In this document: positions 56,763-64,000 of the stretch, piece after piece
Numbering within the stretch: the first letter of the stretch is position 1
Layout of the letters: each line of letters opens with the position of its first letter
Assembly (NCBI GenBank): GCA_947650365.1
Contig: OX393549.1
Coordinates: 79,720,533 to 79,784,532 of the forward strand
Reading direction: 5' to 3'
Length of the DNA: 64,000 bases
Source: Chamaelirium japonicum
Taxonomy: Eukaryota; Streptophyta; Magnoliopsida; Liliales; Melanthiaceae
Translations under genes and position numbers: made by a program
The notes under the pieces: generated by a model
Database searches by the model: none
What the model saw: the letters and a program-made list of their open reading frames with translations, nothing else
Told to the model about the DNA's origin: nothing

Positions 56763-57438
56763 TGTTGGAATAAAATTCCATTATCAGAGTCGCAGCAAGA
56801 GCAAAAGATAGATCCGAAGATCTTACGGTGTATGTTTCATTACAATTAATTCTACAAAACAATCTACATGCAAATCTATGATCTTAGCATATGTGCGGAC
56901 ACCCTAGAGACATGCTACGATCTATGGAAGATATGCATGCATCTAGTTAGGAATTTAAAATCATCATACCTTGTGGATCTATGATCCGAAGAGAACGGAA
57001 TGATGATGAACCGCATATGAATCGCAAGGGAAGCTGTCAAATGGCACCTTGTCCTTTGCGAATGGAGGAATCCTCGAAGTCCTATCTCTGAGTGCAAGAA
57101 CTACGAGCCGACGGAGGAATTCGTTGCGAAGACGACGACGAGCCATGAGATCTCCTCCTTCTCTTTCTCTCCTCTACCTGCTAACAGCTTATTCTCGGTA
57201 AAGCGACCGGCATCACCAAAGCTATGAACTAGTTCTAGGTCTATACAGAACTGGTCCACTGGGTCTCCCGAGTATGAATCCACCATGCACCTCAGTGACC
57301 TACTGTGTTCCCTAGGGTCCTTTTATTATATGTGTATTAACATATACCAAAGTAGTATTCTAATTAAAGCAATAACCAAAGTCATCTTTATTAATGTTAA
57401 TACAGAAAATCCACGCTCAGGACACACGAGCTACAACA
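56763..57438 (-). mobile_element. Solo LTR, copia-type, copy B (internally deleted)
   Basis: It begins TGTTGGAATAAAATTCC and ends GAGCTACAACA, with 5-bp flanks TCAAC (56758-56762) and TTAAC (57439-57443), a target duplication with one C-to-T change. It is same family as copy A, but about 1 kb of the middle is missing while one stretch (about 57190-57320) is lacking in copy A. Confidence 0.75.
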
Positions 57439-57443
57439 TTAAC

Positions 57444-58524
57444 TAGGTTTTGTTGGATTAGTTCGGTTCAGGTTTATTTCAAGTTTTCAGCAAGTTCATC
57501 AAGAAGTTTATTGTTGGGATGGTTGTGCTCTACATGCCAATCTACAACAGTTGATATTAGGATAAAGATTAGTATAACGTTATGCATCTATCACAGATAA
57601 CTCTATATTTTAGTACATGCATATGCGCATACCACTAGTACACTGAGGTGTGCTTTAGGTGACTCAAGTGTATTCATGAGATCAATACATGAGAGATTTT
57701 GAGTACACTAGTATACACACCTCAGAATTTTCGCATTTAGTAATCGGATTGGATACCCGATCAAAGACTATAACACCCTTGTTTTCTCGTTCAGAGATAT
57801 TGTCTATCTCAGCCACTGGAATAGTTGAATCTAAGCTATGAGTGTTAGAGTGCTTGTCAACAAGAGAGACAAAAACACACTGAATGAAATCAAGGGAGAA
57901 GAACTTGTCTATAATATTGTCACATTCTCTATACTATTAGTTGACTAGCCCTAAATCATAAGATGTCCTATGAACTCCGGATTCGATGCTTATTACTTTG
58001 ATCTACTAATTAGCAAGACCTAATGCATGACCGAAGTTAGCTAGGTAAATTGGGTGGCTTGTATTGGATGGCAGAGAACACAAGCATACTGTGAAAATTA
58101 TACACTCCTTGAGGGGAGCTAGGTATCTTCTTGAGTAACATCCATGAAAGGCTGGTCACTAAGCTTGACCAGGTAAATCTAAAGATAAGAAGATGATCAC
58201 AAGGACTTGGAGAGATTGGGCTTAAATGGGTAAGCTATGATGAGTAGGATAATCTTAGATCTAAAATAGCATACAGAGACACCAGAAGTAGGAGGGGTTC
58301 TGGTTCAACATAGTAGGGAAAGGCACTCTTGTAATTAGTGTAACTTTGGAGTACAACTATAAATTTATGGTGATTCAAGTAGTAATTAATTAGATGAATG
58401 CCTTAGTCAAGAGATGACATATCTATTTCCTAATTGGAGCCAGTGTCACCAGAGTCTCATAAAATTCCAAGTCATTACACCTAGATATAGAAACCCTAAT
58501 CTTAGTGTAAGTAGGATTCATAGT
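57444..58524. other. Intergenic, no gene seen
   Basis: AT-rich, no coding or repeat structure beyond a short inverted segment around 57645-57725 (GAGGTGTGC with GCACACCTCA-like match). Confidence 0.4.
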
Positions 58525-59388
58525 TGTGGGGTCCACCATGATGACTAGTGTGGGTGCAAATTTTGGCAAGAAGCTAATAGAGACTACCGCGAGACCCACC
58601 AGCCCTACCTGGTTGACCCACAGAGACTACTGCGGGACCCACCAGCCCTGCCTGGTGGACCCACAGAGACGACCGCGGGACCCACCAGCCCTGCCTGGTG
58701 GGCCCACAGAGACTATCGCGGGACCCACCAGCCCTGCCTGGTGGACCCACAGAGACGACCGTGAAACCCACCAGCCCTGCCTGGTGGGCCCACAGAGACT
58801 ACCGCAGGACCCACCAGCCCTGCCCGGTGGGCCCACCGAGACGACGGTGGGACCCACCAGCCCCTATCTGTGGAGTCCCCCAGAGATGACGACGGGACCC
58901 ACCAGCCCTGCTTGGAGGATCCCCAGATACAATAGCAGAAACCGCCATTTGTCCCAGTTTTCCTCCCAGGAAATCCTATAAATAGCAGAGCCTTCAAGTG
59001 TAAAAAGGATCCAGAACCAAAATCTGAAATCTAATTTTAGAAACCAGAGCTCTGGAATTCCAGCTTTCGATCTTCCAACTTTCCTCGATCTTCTTCTTGT
59101 CTCTGAAGAGATCGGAGATACTTCAGTGACACTCGGCCTGTCAAGGTCATAGCGAACAAAGAGTTAGTGAATTCGGGTTGCTCCCTATAGTACGGAGAAG
59201 TAGGCTTCGGCTGAACTCCGAGACCACATCTTGTGTCAACCTTCTCTGTTTGCATATCGAAAGTGTTAACTCAAAGTCGCCAAAGCATCGACCTTCGAAG
59301 CCATCTTTCAATCAATAGATCTACTACTCAACTTCAATTGACTGGTGGAGTGAAGTCTTCGGATCGGCACGAAGATTTTTCCCCCACA
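58525..59388 (+). mobile_element. Probable solo LTR carrying a 43-bp minisatellite and TATA box
   Basis: The ends are inverted: TGTGGGG at 58525 and CCCCACA ending at 59388. Upstream tandem repeats, then TATAAATAG at 58977-58985, then leader-like sequence, is the layout of LTR U3-R-U5. No convincing target duplication or primer site follows, so solo-LTR status is inference. Confidence 0.5.
58589..58935 (+). repeat. 43-bp minisatellite, eight units, each a hairpin
   Basis: The landmark AGCCC(T/C) recurs at 58601, 58644, 58687, 58730, 58773, 58816, 58859 and 58904, a 43-bp period (last step 45). Each unit holds CCACCAGCCCTGCCTGGTGG, which folds on itself, followed by ACCCACAGAGACGACCGC-like sequence. 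Confidence 0.95.
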
Positions 59389-60500
59389 ACTAGTATCCCT
59401 ATGGGTTACCTAGATTAGGTATATTACTTATTGGGTTCCCTAATGAGTTTACAATTCTTAATATATCTTTCTATATGTACTCTATTTAGTAGGTTTTCTA
59501 GTTTGGCGTCACGGTGGATATGCACGTGTGCATGAGATCCATTGGAATGAGCCAATTGGTGAATTATAATATATTAGTGTGGAAGTCAATTATGTGTGAT
59601 CCTGGTCTAACTAGGATCACCAGATCATGATTGAGGTGACTAAGCTGACACTCTTATTTTCTAGGAGTTATCGATCATAAGTGTCAAATTGAACTAAGTT
59701 GACTTTTTTCGGAAATATCATAACTGTTCGGAGTCTCCTAGTGGACTAGGTTGATCTTTTTATAAGTTAGGGTTAACTATTGGTGTCCTTTTGATAGGCT
59801 AAGTTTGGTTTCCTTAGATATAGGAGGAGTCATAGGTGGTCCTAGTAGGAGTACGACACTATGTCCCTCTCTAGTCATAATCTTATTAGACTAAGGAGAT
59901 GGCCCTTAAGGGCATTGTTGTAATTTTTCATAGTGAATATAAGCGAATAATTAATTAGTTAATTTATTAATTAATTAATTTTTCTTTAATGGTTTTCTAG
60001 TTGGATTAGGAGTAGCCATGATAGTTGACTTGGAGTTGACCTTGCTAGACGTACATGTATTTTTCTCTCTTAGAGACCTATAGGAGTACTAGGGTTGCAC
60101 CTAGTGGCCGGTCTACACAATCCTAAAGGACATGTAGGGGGCGACCACATGGTCTCCTAATGCTCTAAGGAGTCTCAAATTGGTAGGGTCTATCTTTTAA
60201 GAGTTGAGTCTTATCTCAACATGGAAAGAGATAAAGACCAAGAGCTAGGAAACTCGATCCTCTTGGACACAGGATTTGTCCAGCCACTACAAGGGATATT
60301 TATCCCTTGTGGACGACCACATAAACCTTAAGAAGCCATCCAAAACCGTCCATGGCTATGGGGAGGCCGACCACACTAAGGAGAGAAAGAAAAAAAGATA
60401 AAGAGAGAAAAAATGAAGCTATGCTTTTTCTTCTTTTTTTGTCTTCCACACCTTGTTGTTTGCAATCATCGAGGCTTCATTGATGGGAAGCTAGTATAGC
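59389..60500. other. Unassigned sequence between two LTR-like regions
   Basis: No gene seen. TGTTG at 59916 could be the start of the LTR that ends at 60794, but this is not established. Confidence 0.3.
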
Positions 60501-60509
60501 ATCATGGAA

Positions 60510-60794
60510 GGAGGAAACTACGTGTGGCTTGATCCCTCCGAAGAGGGTACTTAGGCAGTTGAAAGGAATCACTTCAGATTTAGTTGGAGCCGAAGAAAAA
60601 AGACTATCGATCTTCTTCGACGATTTTCTCTATAGGTATCCATAAATCCTGTAAGTTAATCTTCCATAATCCTTAGGTTGTTTGCGTACGCTTTAAATTT
60701 TAAAAGCCATCTAGATCATCTTCTACTAGAACGCATTGACCATATTCGTAGATTTAGATCACTTCCGCCGTACACTCAGATATCCGATCCAACA
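60510..60794 (+). mobile_element. 3' part of a copia-type LTR
   Basis: It contains a hairpin CTACGTG...GATCCCTCCGAAGAGGGTAC at 60518-60553, then leader-like sequence ending CTTCCGCCGTACACTCAG and ATCCGATCCAACA (60794). TGGTAC at 60805 may be a decayed TGGTATCAGAGC primer site. The left end is uncertain. Confidence 0.5.
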
Positions 60795-60810
60795 TTTATC
60801 AATCTGGTAC

Positions 60811-61748
60811 AAGATTTAATCGGTTGGTTCAAATGATTTGGCTTATATCTATAGTGTGGTCTGTTTGGCTTCCAACTTGATTCAACTAGTGTAGTGTAAT
60901 TTTGCACTAGTTCGACAATTGTTTTGTTGCTAGGTAGCATCCTGGAGTCCTTTTCTTTACTCCATCTTGAGGAAACTTGTCATTCTCTAATATTTATTCG
61001 ATGTATTTAACTTTTTGACCCCTTCATGCTCTTTTTTTTTTTAAAGATTCCCTCCAAGAGAGAAAGAAGGTTAGGCAGCTCCCAACCAACTATATAGTAA
61101 TCTAACAAACCCAAGGCCGGATACAATACGCTTACAAAGATTACGTGCTTCCTCGATCATTAATGGAGTCCACCCACAGATGATCCACAACTTGAAGATT
61201 GTCTTCATTTGCCCATCTTTTGCCTAATTATTGACTGTTTGGTTTCTCATTTCACCATTTTCTTAAGCATCTCGCCCTTTTTCTCTCGAGATTTTGGACC
61301 TTTTTTTGCCCTTCTTTCTCCTCGAAGTTCTTACATGCAAATGTTAGTGCATCCATTTCATTCGAATGCCTATAGACTTTTTCTGCTCGATCTCCTTTAG
61401 GTACTTGCCAAGAAGCACTGAATCATCAACTGCAGTCTGCAGTTGATACTCATAAGACCCGGGTTTAGAGGTGCGAGGGTATCTAAAACTATAGTTTCTA
61501 TGATAGACAAGCTTGCCTAGCTAATCATTATGTCCCCAACTGATAGCTAAGTTGGTAAGACATGAAACCCTAGGGTTTCAATAAGTGCTATAACAGTTGA
61601 TGTCCTGACCGCTATATAGGTCCCGTTAAAAAAAAAAAAAAAATCCTTAACTCATTCAGGCTGTGTTTGTCTTAGTGGTTGCACCCACTGCCACATCTTT
61701 CAACCTAAGTGGGTTCCGCCTTGTGTTTGGCGAAGCAAAATGGGAAAC
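60811..61748. other. Intergenic with a possible SINE
   Basis: Around 61545-61642, TAGCTAAGTTGG matches a pol III A box, a weak B box (GGTTTCAATAA) follows, and the segment ends in about 15 A. It is probably a decayed tRNA-derived SINE. Otherwise no gene seen. Confidence 0.4.
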
Positions 61749-62047
61749 TGTCAGATACCCTAACACCCTAAAACCCAGGTTGTAAGAAAAGGTCCACAGA
61801 GGATATATGAAGAACATTACCCAATCCACTAGCCGATGTGAGACTAAACTCTAACACTCCCCCTCATGTGTATGGCGGTTTCGTCTGGTCCTTATCATGT
61901 GTGTAGACTTTCACTCGGCTCAAATATGCTCTGATACCATGTTAGATATCCTCACACCTTAAAACTCGGATTGTAAGAGGAGATCCACACAGGATACACG
62001 AAGACAATTACTCAGCCCACTAGCCGATGTGAGACTAAACTCCAACA
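61749..62047 (-). mobile_element. Complete TRIM (miniature LTR retrotransposon), 299 bp
   Basis: Two 108-bp LTRs (61749-61856 and 61940-62047) flank an 83-bp interior. On the minus strand the order is LTR (TGTTGGAGTTTAGTCTCACA...TATCTAACA), primer site TGGTATCAGAGC (61939-61928, matching initiator tRNA-Met), short interior, purine tract ATGAGGGGGAG, second LTR. No coding capacity, so it would need enzymes from other elements. No clear target duplication. Confidence 0.93.
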
Positions 62048-63502
62048 CCGCCTCCGCTAAGCATTTCATCTTCTAACCTATGGAAGAGAAGAGATTGCAC
62101 AAAAGGTGGGCAGGAATGAAAAGAATGAGAGGGCATAGTGCTGGATGATGCGTCAGCAGCCCAACTCTGGAAGTCAAAGCATGTCGTGCCTTCTTGAAAT
62201 CGACTGATCGACCATCGACCGAGTGGCGGGCCAGCGTCAAAAGGGGTGGTCCGTCAGCAACCACCACGCACGCAGCAGCAACAGCAGCAGCTCTGTCCAT
62301 GCCTTTGTGGTGGTCTCACATCAGCAAGGGACAGGACAGCAGCCGTAGAAATCCTCTTGGGAGTCGGCGCCGATGTCCAGCCCAGGTTGGAGAATCACTG
62401 CACATGGGCGGAGAAAAGGCTCGGCCAACCCGACTGCGATCGGCAGCGGCAGCGGCAGCAGCAGCAGCTAGCAGCAGAAGAAGAAGAATAATCCCCACAT
62501 CGGTTGATCAGTTTGGGATCTTATCAGCTTTGGACTGTTTAGTTGATGATTGGTGCACCCTACGTTGTAGTAGCAATGCTACAGAGCCCGTATCCCATGC
62601 AGACTCAAGGACTGGCCCCTTGACCAACGTGCTATATATTAGCCTGGTGGTACTTAATTCCTCTCTCCCATGTTGGAGAGGTTCTATGTTCAACTTCCGA
62701 TATGGACAGTGTGGAGCGAATTTTCTCTCAAGATGGTTGTGGTTTGTTTGCGCATGCGAATACTGACCAAATTGATGTCATGTATGTTCACGAGATTATA
62801 AAATTAATAAATAGCAGATATTGCCTCCTTATTTCGATCTCATGAACTCAATCTTTGAGCCCTTACTCTAGTGCCCTGTCTTCTGACCGATCAGTTGGTC
62901 TAGCGAAAAAAAAAAAAGATTTTGTGCGAAACCCTTCTTAGGAGATTGTTTAGAGTTGCAGTTCCGACAACCTTTCTATTTGAGCTGAAACCCCAATGGA
63001 TGAAAATGTCTTTCACATCACTACAAATATCTGTCACTCATCCTAAAACTAAACAGAACCGCGTACCCTAAATTCGCCCTAAACATGGAGATTCTAAACC
63101 CAATCCTAAACCATACGATCTATAGGCCATGGGATGAACCCTATAACTAATCCAAACCCTAAATCCGACCCTAGGCCTAGAGATCCTAAACCTAACCCTA
63201 AACCCTAAGAACTATAGACCATGGGATGAACCCTAAACCTAATCCAAACCCATCCGAACCTCTTTTGATGTCGTTTTCTCATCTCTACTACTCAATGCTG
63301 CCGGGGCAGCGGCGATGAGCAGCTGCAACTCGTCAGGATTCTTGCCAGGGTTGAGCTTGTCGTCGCTGTCGTCTTCATCGCTTATGCCAGCTGCCACTAG
63401 GCCTACTACTATGGCTGATCAGGAAAGAAGTTAAGGAGATGACGTGCGGGTGGTGTTGGGACTAAAAAAAAAAATGAGGGTTCATCCTTATTAGATATAG
63501 TG
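62048..63502. other. Intergenic, no gene seen
   Basis: Short CAG/GCA-rich tracts near 62265-62295 and 62440-62490 produce spurious Gln/Ala frames. TTAGCCTGGTGGTA near 62639 with GTTCTATGTTCAACTTCC about 45 bases on resembles SINE A and B boxes. Repeated CCTAAACC/CCCTAAAC near 63050-63250 resembles degenerate telomere-like repeats. Confidence 0.4.
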
Positions 63503-63661
63503 TGTTAGTATTCTATTAGTCCTCGGTTGTGGTAATGTAATGGTGTGCATTCTCTCTCTATATAAAGAGAGGTAGTCTTATATAACAACAATGAGATTAA
63601 TGAGATAATACAAGGAGTTTTTCTCCCCAAACCTATTCTCTCTCCCTCTCTCTTTGTAACA
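63503..63661 (+). repeat. 5' LTR of a copia-type retrotransposon
   Basis: It starts TGTTAGTATTC and ends TTTGTAACA (TGTTA...TAACA), 159 bp, with a TATATAAAG promoter box near 63558-63566. The element continues past the window's right edge. Confidence 0.8.
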
Positions 63662-64000
63662 TGGTATCAAAGCCAACCTTCTTGGCCTAGGTTTCGGAAA
63701 TCCTTCTCTAGCCTCGGCCTCCTCAGTCGCCGCCGGCGACCTCGGGGAGGCCAGGCATAGTAAATTTTATTTTCCTTTCCCCTGTGCGAGCCTGGTGAGC
63801 CCTGCCGCACGACCTGTCCCGCTGGGCGGCCACCCCTCCGCGACGGCCCTATAGTCGGTGTGCCTCCTTCCTAGAGCGCAGCTCGCAGGCGACGCTGACC
63901 TTGTCCCTCACCGTGCCGGCCTCCTCCCTGTAGTAGCAGCCCACCGTCGAGCCCGTGCCACCTTAATTGTGCTCACCGGCCGACCACCTCCTGCGCTTTG
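63662..64000 (+). mobile_element. Left end of a copia-type element interior (partial)
   Basis: TGGTATCAAAGCC at 63662 is a tRNA-Met-type primer site directly after the LTR. The following GC-rich sequence to the window end has no recognisable gag yet. Confidence 0.65.

Noticed and set aside
54854-57438. A short LTR retrotransposon with a 250-bp interior
   Set aside because: Each LTR has its own target duplication and no clear primer site or purine tract lies between, so two solo LTRs fit better.
58589-58935. CRISPR-like array
   Set aside because: The units are contiguous 43-bp repeats without unique spacers, in a plant nuclear context.
62194-62766. 190-codon plus-strand frame
   Set aside because: Composed of Ala/Arg/Ser runs from GCA/CAG repeats, with no conserved motif and overlapping minus-strand frames.
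63050-63250. Interstitial telomere repeat
   Set aside because: CCTAAACC-like units are irregular and interspersed with other sequence, not a true TTTAGGG array.

Overview
This is nuclear DNA of a flowering plant. It holds three spliced nuclear genes, each recognisable from its protein, in a large excess of plant transposable elements: Ty3/gypsy and Ty1/copia LTR elements, a TRIM, SINE-like inserts, hAT and Harbinger-type MITEs, and TA-microsatellite-associated MITEs. There is no operon, CRISPR array or rRNA. The very GC-rich first exons of the PIN and ORRM1-like genes would fit a monocot, but I cannot name the species.

Layout. From 1 to about 13.4 kb lies one minus-strand gene, an ORRM1-like organelle RNA-editing factor (two MORF/RIP boxes, then the start of an RRM). 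Exons 1-5 are compact (13406-11732). Intron 5 is about 7.2 kb and full of transposons, exon 6 is at 4567-4475, and the rest of the RRM must lie left of the window. Intron 6 carries a chain of Micron-like MITEs joined by (TA)n tracts and a large foldback element. From 13.86 to 28.11 kb is a complete but dead 14.3-kb Ty3/gypsy element of Tat type with 2.1-kb LTRs and a CCCGG target duplication. From 31.97 to 32.60 kb is a two-exon gene for plastid ribosomal protein PSRP-3, with an inverted, truncated copy of its 5' end at about 34 kb. From 34 to 44 kb there are degraded retroelements and several hAT elements, two of them nested. From 47.03 to 44.39 kb, minus strand, is an intact six-exon PIN1-type auxin efflux carrier gene. 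From 47 to 64 kb there are microsatellites, MITEs, solo LTRs, a 43-bp minisatellite, a complete 299-bp TRIM and the left end of a copia element that runs off the window.

The three genes are not functionally clustered. Two encode plastid gene-expression proteins (RNA editing and the 30S ribosome) and the third a plasma-membrane auxin carrier. I see no undescribed multi-gene system. The most unusual signals are the Micron-like chain with a shared core and different arms, the 43-bp hairpin repeat open in every frame checked, the transition-only decay of the Tat polyprotein, CT tracts abutting two PIN splice donors, and the GC-AG intron of the editing-factor gene.
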